From assembly GCF_901873365.1 (NCBI RefSeq), contig NZ_CABFLM010000043.1, forward strand, positions 1 through 51,664: a stretch of 51,664 nt of DNA, read 5' to 3'. The notes beneath the pieces were generated by a model that saw nothing but the letters and a program-made list of their open reading frames with translations, was not told the origin of the DNA and ran no database searches. This document shows, one piece after another, positions 44,439 through 51,664 of the stretch. The position numbers and the translations under genes are program-made. Source of the stretch: an uncultured Aggregatibacter sp. GTDB taxonomy: Bacteria; Pseudomonadota; Gammaproteobacteria; Enterobacterales; Pasteurellaceae. The stretch's first letter is position 1, and each line of letters begins with the position of its first letter.

Positions 44439-44474
44439 TACTTACTTTTTAGAAGTACTTACATAAACGTAAGT
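44439..44474. promoter_or_regulatory. Candidate operator between qorB and ytfH
   Basis: TACTTAC occurs twice, 17 bp apart (44439-44445 and 44456-44462), and the second forms an inverted pair with GTAAGT (ACTTAC-N6-GTAAGT, 44457-44474). Repeats of this spacing suit a dimeric winged-helix regulator such as HxlR proteins. Confidence 0.5.
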
Positions 44475-44527
44475 TTTGAAATTTTTTGAAAATAATTTTT
44501 AATCTATTGATTTTTAAGGAAATAAAA

Positions 44528-44896
44528 ATGGAAAAAAGTGTTGAGCGTGGCAATGTGTTGGCTTCTGCCTGTCCTTCCCGGCAAATTTTGCAGCATTTAA
44601 CCAGTCGTTGGGGGGCGTTGGTATTGGTGAGTTTGCATTCCGGCACCAAGCGTTTTAGTGAACTTCGCCGAGCTATTGATGGTGTGAGTGAACGTATGTT
44701 GACAAAAACGCTACAAGAACTGGAAGCGGACGGCATGTTAATTCGCAAATCCTACAACACAGTGCCGCCACAAGTGGATTACACCTTAACGGAATTCGGC
44801 GCGCAGGCATCCAATAAAATGTTTGAGTTGGTGGATTGGTTGGAAATGAATTTAGGGAATATTTTAGCAAGTCAGAAGAATACTGTTTCACAGTAG
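44528..44896 (+). CDS. ytfH: HxlR family transcriptional regulator, YtfH/QorR type
   Basis: This winged-helix regulator of the HxlR/MarR-like superfamily has about 122 residues. I chose the ATG at 44528 (AAGGAAAT upstream), so the protein starts MEKSVERGNVLASACPSRQ. The conserved Cys (ACPSR) near residue 15 is the redox-sensitive residue in several HxlR members. The HxlR core WGALVLVSLHSGTKRFSELRRAIDGVSERMLTKTL follows. It probably regulates divergent qorB. Confidence 0.9.
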   Translation: MEKSVERGNVLASACPSRQILQHLTSRWGALVLVSLHSGTKRFSELRRAIDGVSERMLTKTLQELEADGMLIRKSYNTVPPQVDYTLTEFGAQASNKMFELVDWLEMNLGNILASQKNTVSQ

Positions 44897-44972
44897 GCAT
44901 GTTTAAACTGTCTGTTGACAAATTGACAATAGGGAGAGCCTATTCTCTAGGCTCACCCCATTTTATATCGGA

Positions 44973-46148
44973 TTAGGGCTTATAAATAATTTCTACGCCC
45001 TCTTCGTCTTCCTCCGACCAGTCATCCCAGTCATCATCGTCTTCATCATCAATATCGGCATTTTCTAATTGCGCTTGATGATACTCTTCCCACTTGAATT
45101 TCACTTCTTCGTTTTCAACCGGCGCGACCTCTATTTCGCGTGGGTTAGCTTCCAAGAAGTCCATAATATCACGGCAAAGCTGTGGCACGTTTTTGCCGGT
45201 AGCGGCAGAAATCAAATAATAATCCTCTTCCCAACCGAGCTGTTCTGCTATCGCTTCTGCGCGTTCATGGGCTTCTTCATCGCTCATGGTATCGATTTTA
45301 TTGAAGACTAACCAACGCGGTTTTTCAGCCAAGGACTCGCTGTATTGAAACAATTCCGATTCGATAATCGCCACATTGTCCGCCGGATCGGATTCATCGA
45401 TTGGGTGAATATCCACCAGGTGAATCAATACGCGGCAACGTTCCAAATGTTTTAGAAAGCGGATGCCTAAGCCAGCGCCTTCGGAGGCGCCTTCAATTAA
45501 GCCCGGAATATCGGCTACCACGAAGCTGCGGTTATCGTCCACTTTCACCACGCCTAAACTTGGCACTAAGGTGGTGAACGGGTAATCCGCGACTTTCGGT
45601 TTAGCGGCGGAAACGGCACGGATAAAGGTGGATTTACCGGCATTAGGTAAGCCCAGCATACCTACATCCGCAAGTAACATAAGCTCTAATAATAAATCGC
45701 GTTTTTCCCCGGGGGTGCCCATGGTTTTTTGACGTGGCGCACGGTTGATAGAGGATTTAAAACGCGTGTTGCCAAGCCCATGATAACCGCCTTTGGCAAC
45801 CAATAATCGCATGCCGTTTTGGGTTAAATCGCCGATGACTTCTTGGGTGTCGTTATCAATAGCACGCGTCCCCACCGGCACGCGTAATGTAATGTCTTTG
45901 CCGCGGTGTCCGGTGCAATTTGCACTGCGACCATTTTCGCCACGTTCGGCAGCGAAACGTTTTTCAAATCGGTAGTCAATTAACGTATTTAAATTTTCAT
46001 CCGCCACTAAATAAACATCACCACCATCGCCGCCATCGCCACCGTCCGGCCCGCCTTTCGGGATATATTTTTCACGACGGAAACTGGCACAACCATTGCC
46101 TCCGTCCCCGGCTTCGACACGAATCAAAGCTTCATCAATAAATTTCAT
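44973..46148 (-). CDS. obgE: ObgE (CgtA), ribosome-associated GTPase
   Basis: Obg is an essential GTPase that acts in 50S assembly and the stringent response. The 391 residues begin with the glycine-rich Obg fold (residues 1-158; for example GGPDGGDGGDGGDV). The G domain follows with G1 GLPNAGKST at 166-174, DIPGLIEGASEGAG (G3) and NKID (G4). The C-terminus (about 360-385) is a highly acidic tail of Asp/Glu/Trp, typical of gammaproteobacteria. The gene stands alone, without rplU-rpmA here. Confidence 0.97.
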   Translation of the reverse strand: MKFIDEALIRVEAGDGGNGCASFRREKYIPKGGPDGGDGGDGGDVYLVADENLNTLIDYRFEKRFAAERGENGRSANCTGHRGKDITLRVPVGTRAIDNDTQEVIGDLTQNGMRLLVAKGGYHGLGNTRFKSSINRAPRQKTMGTPGEKRDLLLELMLLADVGMLGLPNAGKSTFIRAVSAAKPKVADYPFTTLVPSLGVVKVDDNRSFVVADIPGLIEGASEGAGLGIRFLKHLERCRVLIHLVDIHPIDESDPADNVAIIESELFQYSESLAEKPRWLVFNKIDTMSDEEAHERAEAIAEQLGWEEDYYLISAATGKNVPQLCRDIMDFLEANPREIEVAPVENEEVKFKWEEYHQAQLENADIDDEDDDDWDDWSEEDEEGVEIIYKP

Positions 46149-46287
46149 ATTTTTCCTATGGGTTCATGGGTTATCGATTGATTTAAGTTGGGCTATTCTA
46201 TCAGAATCCGCCGTAGAAGTTTGCACAATAACGCCGTAGAACCAAAAAATCGCCTAAAAAGTCAGTGGAAAATTTGATTAGTACTGC

Positions 46288-46314
46288 TTGGTTAGCGTGC
46301 TTTTCCCTTATAAT
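46288..46314 (+). promoter_or_regulatory. Candidate promoter of ligA
   Basis: A perfect TATAAT (46309-46314) is preceded by TTGGTT (46288-46293) at a 15-bp spacing, or CTTGGT at 16. The leader to the ligA start would be about 120 nt. The remaining obgE-ligA gap shows nothing I recognise beyond a degenerate uptake core (AAAGTGTGGTC near 46402). Confidence 0.55.
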
Positions 46315-46443
46315 GTGCCGTATTTTCACTGAACGGCTTGATGTCCTCGCGCCATAGTTTAGACAAGGTGCATCACATTGCCCTCTTCAATTTGCCGCCC
46401 TAAAGTGTGGTCGTTTTTTTTGATTATTTTTTATGGAATAACA

Positions 46444-48459
46444 ATGACAACTTCAATCCAACAACAAATTGACGATCTGAGAAAAACCCTGCGTTATCAC
46501 GAATATCAATATCATGTGTTAGACGATCCGCAGATTCCCGACAGCGAATACGATCGCTTATTTCATCAGCTCAAAGCCTTAGAACAACAACATCCCAAAT
46601 TGATCACCGCCGATTCGCCGACCCAGCGCGTGGGTGCTCGTCCGTTATCAGAATTTGCGCAAATTAAACATGAACTTCCGATGCTCTCGTTGGATAATGC
46701 CTTTTCGGATGAGGAATTTCTGGCGTTCGTGAAACGTATTCAAGATCGTTTAGGACTTGTGCCAGAACCATTGACATTTTGTTGCGAACCTAAATTGGAC
46801 GGATTGGCAGTCAGTATTTTGTATGTGAATGGTGTGCTGACCCAAGCGGCAACCCGTGGTGATGGCACAACAGGTGAAGACATTACGCAAAACATTCGTA
46901 CCATTCGCAACATTCCGTTGCAATTACTAACAGATAATCTGCCAGCACGCTTGGAAGTGCGTGGTGAAGTGTTTATGCCGCACGAGGGTTTCGAGCGCTT
47001 AAATGAACGCGCCTTGGAACAGGGCGAAAAAACCTTTGCTAACCCACGTAATGCGGCGGCAGGTTCCTTACGCCAATTGGATCCGAAAATCACTAGCCAA
47101 CGTCCATTAATGCTCAATGCGTACAGCATTGGCATTGCCGAAGGCGTAGATTTGCCGCCAACACACTATGAACGCCTACAATGGTTGAAATCCGTCGGTG
47201 TGCCGGTAAATAGCGAGATCCGTTTATGCGATGGCATTGAAAACGTGCTGAATTTCTACCGCACTATGATGGAAAAACGCAGTGCCTTGGGCTATGACAT
47301 TGACGGTACGGTATTAAAAGTCAATGACATTGAATTGCAACAAAGACTGGGCTTTATTTCCAAAGCACCGCGTTGGGCAATTGCTTACAAGTTTCCAGCC
47401 CAAGAGGAACTGACAGTGTTAAATGACGTGGAATTCCAAGTCGGTCGAACCGGTGCCATCACGCCTGTGGCTAAACTACAACCGGTATTCGTTGCCGGTG
47501 TAACGGTAAGTAACGCAACCTTACATAATGGCGACGAGATCGAGCGCCTCAACATTGCTATCGGCGATACGGTGATTATTCGTCGCGCCGGCGATGTGAT
47601 TCCACAAATTATTGGCGTCGTACACGATCGACGCCCGGCCAATGCGCGCCAAATTGTTTTTCCAACACACTGTCCGGTGTGCGATTCCTTAATCGTACGC
47701 ATTGAAGGCGAAGCGGTGGCACGTTGCACCGGCGGGTTATTCTGCGCGGCACAACGCAAAGAAGCGCTAAAACATTTCGTCTCACGCAAAGCCATGGACA
47801 TTGACGGTGTAGGTGCCAAACTGATTGAGCAACTGGTGGATCGCGAATTGGTTCATACCCCGGCAGATTTGTTCAAGTTGGATTTAACCACTCTCATCCG
47901 CTTGGAACGTATGGGGCCGAAATCGGCTGAAAATGCATTAGCCAGCTTAGAAAAAGCCAAACACACGACCCTTGCCCGTTTTATCTTTGCGTTGGGTATT
48001 CGTGATGTGGGTGAAGCCACCGCATTAAATCTGGCAAACCATTTCAAAACCTTAGAAGCCTTACAAAATGCCGATTTAGAACAGCTACAACAAGTGCCTG
48101 ATGTGGGCGAAGTCGTGGCAAATCGCATTTTTGTATTCTGGCGTGAAGAACACAATGTTGCGGTGGTGAATGACCTCATCGCCCAAGGCATACATTGGGA
48201 AACCGTTGAAGTACAGGAAGCGAAAGAAAATCCATTCAAAGACAAGACTGTGGTGCTCACCGGCACACTTTCCCAAATGGGACGCAACGATGCCAAAGCG
48301 CTGTTACAACAATTTGGTGCTAAAGTCAGCGGCAGTGTTTCAGCCAAAACCGACTATGTTATCGCCGGTGAAGCGGCAGGTTCCAAACTCAGCAAAGCAG
48401 CAGAATTAGGCGTGCAGGTGTTGAGTGAGGAGGAGTTCTTGGCGTGGATTGGTGCATAG
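46444..48459 (+). CDS. ligA: LigA, NAD-dependent DNA ligase
   Basis: LigA seals nicks in DNA during replication and repair, using NAD+. I chose the ATG at 46444 (GGAATAAC upstream), giving 671 residues, identical in length to the E. coli enzyme. The adenylation Lys117 is in CEPKLDGLA. The OB fold, the four-cysteine zinc finger (CPVC then C-x14-C near residue 410), helix-hairpin-helix repeats and a C-terminal BRCT domain (about 590-671, KTVVLTGTLSQMGR) follow in order. Confidence 0.97.
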   Translation: MTTSIQQQIDDLRKTLRYHEYQYHVLDDPQIPDSEYDRLFHQLKALEQQHPKLITADSPTQRVGARPLSEFAQIKHELPMLSLDNAFSDEEFLAFVKRIQDRLGLVPEPLTFCCEPKLDGLAVSILYVNGVLTQAATRGDGTTGEDITQNIRTIRNIPLQLLTDNLPARLEVRGEVFMPHEGFERLNERALEQGEKTFANPRNAAAGSLRQLDPKITSQRPLMLNAYSIGIAEGVDLPPTHYERLQWLKSVGVPVNSEIRLCDGIENVLNFYRTMMEKRSALGYDIDGTVLKVNDIELQQRLGFISKAPRWAIAYKFPAQEELTVLNDVEFQVGRTGAITPVAKLQPVFVAGVTVSNATLHNGDEIERLNIAIGDTVIIRRAGDVIPQIIGVVHDRRPANARQIVFPTHCPVCDSLIVRIEGEAVARCTGGLFCAAQRKEALKHFVSRKAMDIDGVGAKLIEQLVDRELVHTPADLFKLDLTTLIRLERMGPKSAENALASLEKAKHTTLARFIFALGIRDVGEATALNLANHFKTLEALQNADLEQLQQVPDVGEVVANRIFVFWREEHNVAVVNDLIAQGIHWETVEVQEAKENPFKDKTVVLTGTLSQMGRNDAKALLQQFGAKVSGSVSAKTDYVIAGEAAGSKLSKAAELGVQVLSEEEFLAWIGA

Positions 48460-48472
48460 GCAAGCCAATACA

Positions 48473-48506
48473 AAACGACCGACTTTTAATCAGAAGTCGG
48501 TCGTTT
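48473..48506. terminator. Bidirectional terminator between ligA and lgt
   Basis: AAACGACCGACTT (48473-48485) and AAGTCGGTCGTTT (48494-48506) form a perfect 13-bp stem with an 8-nt loop between convergent ligA and lgt. T-runs are short on both sides. Confidence 0.75.
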
Positions 48507-48545
48507 ATGTAATAACATGAAGAAAATGAAATCATGCCAAAGGCA

Positions 48546-49352
48546 TTATTTAACGGATTTTTGCACCGCACTTTTGCGATATGCCCAAAGCATAATGGCA
48601 ATGCCCCCCACAATCATAGGCACGCAAAGTAACTGCCCGCGCGTGATCACATTGAGGAAAAGTTCTACATCCGGTTCGCGCACATATTCAACGATAAAAC
48701 GGAAAAACCCGTAGCTGATAAGGAACAACCCAGCCACAGAACCTGTCGGACGTGGTTTGCGAATAAACCCATTGAGAATCAAGAACAACACTAAACCCTC
48801 CAATACCGCTTCATATAACTGAGACGGATGGCGAGGCAAGAGCAACGGATCCGTTGGGAAAATCATCGCCCAAGGCACATCAGTTTGACGTCCCCATAAT
48901 TCAAGGTTAATGAAATTACCAATACGCCCCATGCCGAGTCCGAATGGAATTAAGGGTGCCATAAAATCAGCCGTTGCCCAAAAGCGACGCTTTTGTATCT
49001 TAGAGGTGATAATCATGGCGATAATCACACCGATTAAACCGCCATGGAAAGACATGCCCCCTTCCCAAACACGGAATAAATAAAGCGGATCCTGTAAAAA
49101 ACGATCCAGATTATAAAAGAAAACATCGCCGATTCGTCCGCCGAAGAAAATCCCCATAAAGCTGTTAAATAGCAAAGAGTCCACTTGATCTACCGTCCAA
49201 CCGCTGTTTGGCTGTTTGGCACGACGTACGCCAAGCCAGCGGGCGAAAATAAAACCAAGTAAATACATTAAACCGTACCAGCGCAAGCCAATCGGGCCAA
49301 ATTCAAAAATTGCCGGGTCGAAATGGGGGAGAACTAAATAATCTGAACTCAT
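48546..49352 (-). CDS. lgt: Lgt, prolipoprotein diacylglyceryl transferase
   Basis: Lgt transfers diacylglycerol from phosphatidylglycerol to the lipobox cysteine of prelipoproteins, the first step of lipoprotein maturation (MlaA here is one substrate). The 268 residues form seven membrane spans. The catalytic His103 lies in SFHGGLIG, and the Lgt signature GRIGNFINLELWGR is near residues 141-154. It follows the TSUP gene after 8 bp. Confidence 0.96.
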   Translation of the reverse strand: MSSDYLVLPHFDPAIFEFGPIGLRWYGLMYLLGFIFARWLGVRRAKQPNSGWTVDQVDSLLFNSFMGIFFGGRIGDVFFYNLDRFLQDPLYLFRVWEGGMSFHGGLIGVIIAMIITSKIQKRRFWATADFMAPLIPFGLGMGRIGNFINLELWGRQTDVPWAMIFPTDPLLLPRHPSQLYEAVLEGLVLFLILNGFIRKPRPTGSVAGLFLISYGFFRFIVEYVREPDVELFLNVITRGQLLCVPMIVGGIAIMLWAYRKSAVQKSVK

Positions 49353-49360
49353 AACTTTCC

Positions 49361-50158
49361 TTATTTCAATAACATATTAATTGCCACCACAATTAAAAAG
49401 GCAGCAAATCCTTTCTTCAAGGTCGGCACCGGTAATCGATTGGTCATATTGGCGCCGAGTTTGGAAGTAAAAAATGAGGTGACGGTAATGCCTAAGACCG
49501 CAGGAAGATACACAAAACCAATGGAATAATTCGGCATGCCCGGTGTTCCCCAACCGCTCAGCATGAAGCTCAACATACCGGAAATGCCCATTAACATGCC
49601 ACAAAATGCGGAGGTGCCGATGGCCTTTTTAATGTCCACATTGCGTGAATTTAAAAATGGCACGATAAAGCCGCCGCCACCAATACCGGCAACGCTTGAT
49701 ATTATACCGATTAAAGCACCGCCGATAATTGAGGATAAAGGCGTGATTTTTTTGTTCGGATCGAGATTTTTCGGCTTAATGGACAAAATCATTTTAATCG
49801 CCAGATAGGTGACTAAGCAGGCAAATAACTTACCGGAAATTTCAGGTGGCAATTTACTGATGTATTGCCCGGAAATAAAGGCGCTAATCATTAACGCGGG
49901 CGCAAAATATTTCAACGTTGACCAAACCACGTTGCCAAGTTTGTGGTGTCGTTGTGCGGAGGAAAACGCGGTAACCACGATGGTGGCAAAAGACGTGCCA
50001 AGTGCGGTGGACATGAGCAATGAATCCGGCACGCCCACAATCGGCAGTAGATAAACCATCATCGGTACAATCACCATGCCGCCGCCAATGCCGAAAAGCC
50101 CCGACAAGAAGCCGGCAGCACAACCGGCAAGTAAGCAGAAGAGAAAGAAGGTTAACAT
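49361..50158 (-). CDS. TSUP family (TauE/SafE) membrane permease
   Basis: This is a membrane protein of 265 residues with about eight hydrophobic segments, belonging to the TSUP/UPF0721 family, whose members export or import sulfite, sulfoacetate or related small anions. The two internal repeats are visible as GLFGIGGGMVIVPMM (about residues 20-34) and SVAGIGGGGFIVPFL (about 155-169). Substrate is unknown. It lies between rppH (2 bp upstream) and lgt, and is likely cotranscribed with both. An uptake core is inside at 50000-50008. Confidence 0.85.
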   Translation of the reverse strand: MLTFFLFCLLAGCAAGFLSGLFGIGGGMVIVPMMVYLLPIVGVPDSLLMSTALGTSFATIVVTAFSSAQRHHKLGNVVWSTLKYFAPALMISAFISGQYISKLPPEISGKLFACLVTYLAIKMILSIKPKNLDPNKKITPLSSIIGGALIGIISSVAGIGGGGFIVPFLNSRNVDIKKAIGTSAFCGMLMGISGMLSFMLSGWGTPGMPNYSIGFVYLPAVLGITVTSFFTSKLGANMTNRLPVPTLKKGFAAFLIVVAINMLLK

Positions 50159-50160
50159 AA

Positions 50161-50757
50161 TTATCCTCTATATTTACGCGGTGTGCGTTTGGGCGATTTA
50201 GAATAATGTTGCTTGTGAGAAGAGAACGCGGGTTTCTTGTCGCCGACAGTTGAGGTTTCAGTCTGCGACAAGGCTTTACTGTTTTCCTCAAATAACACTG
50301 CCGCAAACTCTTTCATGGCTTTACGATAAACCTCTTTTTTAAAAGACACCACTTGACGCACCGGATACCAAAAACTCACCCAACGCCATCCGTCAAATTC
50401 GGGCGTTTTACTGCACTGCATATTGATATTCTTGATATCAGTCACTAACTGCAATAAAAACCAACGTTGCTTCTGCCCGATACACATCGGTTTGGAATCG
50501 TGACGCAATAAACGCTTCGGTAATTTATAACGTAACCACTGTTTAGACGCATATAGCACACGCACATCTTTAGGCGTTAGCCCCACTTCTTCAAATAATT
50601 CTCTAAACATGGCTTGCTCGGGAGTTTCGTTATCATTAATGCCCCCTTGCGGAAATTGCCAAGAATTCTGTCCGTATCGCTTCGCCCACAGCACTTGCCC
50701 TTTGTCGTTACAAATAACAATGCCTACATTCGGACGGTAGCCATCGAAATCGATCAC
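50161..50757 (-). CDS. rppH: RppH (NudH), RNA pyrophosphohydrolase
   Basis: RppH removes pyrophosphate from the 5' end of mRNAs and so starts RNase E-dependent decay. The 198 residues have the Nudix box from Gly38 to Leu60 (GGINDNETPEQAMFRELFEE), with all catalytic Glu residues. The N-terminus MIDFDGYRPNVGIVICN is typical. A Lys/Ser-rich tail extends past the domain, as in other Pasteurellaceae. It leads the rppH-TSUP-lgt operon. Confidence 0.96.
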   Translation of the reverse strand: MIDFDGYRPNVGIVICNDKGQVLWAKRYGQNSWQFPQGGINDNETPEQAMFRELFEEVGLTPKDVRVLYASKQWLRYKLPKRLLRHDSKPMCIGQKQRWFLLQLVTDIKNINMQCSKTPEFDGWRWVSFWYPVRQVVSFKKEVYRKAMKEFAAVLFEENSKALSQTETSTVGDKKPAFSSHKQHYSKSPKRTPRKYRG

Positions 50758-50919
50758 TATCGTATCCCTTAATCTGTCTCATTTTTTACACTAAATAGCG
50801 ACAAATTGTTTCATAAACCAAGCATTAGCACAACTTTATTCTGTATTTTCATATTGTGCAGATACGGCATCATTGTCAGCTCACTTGAATGAATCATCTC
50901 CCTTTGAGGAGGTAGATTA

Positions 50920-51143
50920 TTAAGGCAACAGCTTTATGCCGGAAAAATTACTGATCTCAAGGCATTTGGAAAATGCTAAATGATAAACGGAAATCACTTG
51001 GTATTGAGCTGAGTATGTTGGAGTTGCAAACCGGCGTGTCTATTTCTACGCTAAATCGCTTATTTCAAGATCCAAGCCAAGTTCGATTTACCACCGTTTT
51101 TCTTGTCGCTCAAACATTAGGAGTATCGCTATGCGCAATTTAG
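50920..51143 (+). pseudogene. Degraded HipB-like antitoxin (XRE-type helix-turn-helix)
   Basis: The ATG at 50973 opens a 56-codon frame to the TAG at 51141-51143. It encodes an XRE/Cro-type HTH (LELQTGVSISTLNRLFQDPSQVRF, then VFLVAQTLGVSLCAI) typical of HipB antitoxins. Upstream, a different frame (50920-50973) encodes LYAGKITDLKAFGK, which would continue naturally into MLNDKRKSLG. One A appears missing in the run at 50970-50973, so the gene is frameshifted. The upstream frame also lacks an ordinary start codon. The TAG overlaps the hipA remnant start by 13 bp, as in functional hipBA pairs. Confidence 0.7.
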
Positions 51144-51391
51144 TCCGCTCGGGAAAAGTCTTTCTCTACGGCGAATATATCGGCGATGATTTTGTCGAGT
51201 TTGGGGAAAATATTGGATTAAGTAAGAATGTGATTATTCAAAAATTCATTCCTGAAATTACACAAGAAAGAGAGAAGGTCGAGCGGATTTATTCGCAATC
51301 ATTTATGCCACAGTCACATATCGATAGTGTCTTGAAAAATTATCGTAAGCGTTTGACGTTACTTAACGTATTAAACGAACCTGAATTATAG
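51131..51391 (+). pseudogene. HipA-like kinase remnant (internal deletion)
   Basis: The 86-residue frame begins MRNLVRSGKVFLYGEYIG, matching the start of HipA-type Ser/Thr kinases. At about residue 19 it jumps to what looks like the extreme C-terminal helices of HipA (FVEFGENIGLSK, then SQSFMPQSHIDSVLKNYRKRL). Complete HipA proteins have over 400 residues, so the catalytic kinase core is absent. The in-frame junction is near 51188, in the direct repeat GATGAT. The product cannot be a kinase. Confidence 0.65.
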
Positions 51392-51515
51392 CATTTAAAG
51401 TAAATTTCGACCGCACTTTTAGGCTCCCCTATAAGGGCCTATACTTCACAACCACCTCAAGGGGCTTGTGAAAACTGGTAAGCGTGTTTATTTTCATATC
51501 ACTATTTTAGTGAAT
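51392..51515. other. Spacer with nested hairpins after the hipBA remnant
   Basis: The stretch holds an uptake core (51410-51418), then AGGCTCCC-type and GGGCCT sequences that can pair (51420-51439), and TTCACAA / TTGTGAA arms (7 bp) around 51449-51476. No gene is seen. The function, if any, is unknown; there is no T-run for a simple terminator. Confidence 0.4.
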
Positions 51516-51664
51516 CGTAGCGTGCAACTTGTTGCACGAAATCATGAATACCTGAAAGAGTTAAATAACGTTCCGTGCGTAATTTGATCGTGCATCAAGA
51601 TGCACGCTACGCATGAAATCGTGAATTACGCATCGAGGTTAATTATTCGTGCAACAAGTTGCAC
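51516..51664 (-). repeat. Dispersed hairpin repeat, locus 4 (cap plus start of array, cut by the window edge)
   Basis: Positions 51516-51611 are a 96-bp cap unit in the opposite orientation to that at 41474-41569; the two differ at about ten positions. After it, 51612-51664 is the reverse complement of a 59-bp unit. So the array-then-cap order is conserved when read on the minus strand. The array continues beyond the window. Confidence 0.88.

Noticed and set aside
47853..48347. Minus-strand frame of 164 codons opposite ligA
   Set aside because: Overlaps the conserved HhH and BRCT regions of LigA; a shadow frame.
50758..50972. tRNA or small RNA gene upstream of hipB
   Set aside because: I looked for cloverleaf or strong terminator structure; only short inverted repeats suited to an operator were visible.

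Overview
The window is chromosomal DNA from a member of the Pasteurellaceae, most likely Aggregatibacter or a close relative of Haemophilus. The main clue is the Hin-type DNA uptake core AAGTGCGGT (or its complement), which I count about 36 times by eye, roughly one per 1.4 kb. Gene content and order (mioC-oriC-mnmG-rsmG-atp; hemCDXY divergent from cyaA; waaA-coaD; rppH-TSUP-lgt) also fit. The genus is an inference; no rRNA or tRNA gene is present.

Layout. (1) 1-1025: the end of an AT-rich gene of unknown function, then a terminator. (2) 1103-3220, minus strand: ruvX, yqgE and rsmE as a tight operon, and metJ. (3) 3537-14184, plus strand: zapB, mioC, a clear oriC (12 GATC sites and DnaA boxes in about 420 bp), mnmG, rsmG, and the nine-gene ATP synthase operon atpIBEFHAGDC with its promoter and terminator. 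(4) 14560-18953, minus strand: mlaA, hslVU and aspA. (5) 19178-21768, plus strand: fxsA and groES-groEL. (6) 21850-24466: an lgtF/waaE-like glycosyltransferase divergent from waaA-coaD. (7) 24869-29229, minus strand: the haem operon hemC-hemD-hemX-hemY. (8) 29382-41169, plus strand: cyaA-narP, tamA-tamB-ppx and potD. (9) 41226-43430, an accessory patch: a 59-bp tandem palindromic repeat array, a macrodomain gene cut off by an IS3-family relic, a Met/His-rich DUF305 gene with a CueR-like promoter, and a second IS relic. (10) 43510-50757: qorB and its divergent HxlR regulator, obgE, ligA, lgt, a TSUP permease and rppH. (11) 50920-51391: a decayed hipBA toxin-antitoxin locus. (12) 51516 to the edge: another copy of the repeat family.

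Most of the window is conserved housekeeping: replication initiation, division, ATP synthesis, protein quality control, outer-membrane and LPS biogenesis, haem synthesis and cAMP. Several promoters read well: a strong sigma70-type promoter for atp, sigma32-type promoters for groE and hslVU, a class II CRP-type promoter for aspA, and a 19-bp-spacer MerR/CueR-type promoter for the DUF305 gene.

The most unusual signal is a dispersed repeat family at four intergenic loci (14.4, 24.5, 41.3 and 51.5 kb). It is built from two interchangeable hairpins, GTGCAAC-TT-GTTGCAC and GTGCATC-TT-GATGCAC, which differ by a compensatory base-pair swap. In its array form, 59-bp units are capped by a 96-bp unit with inverted CGTAGCGTGCA ends. 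I do not recognise it as a named family.
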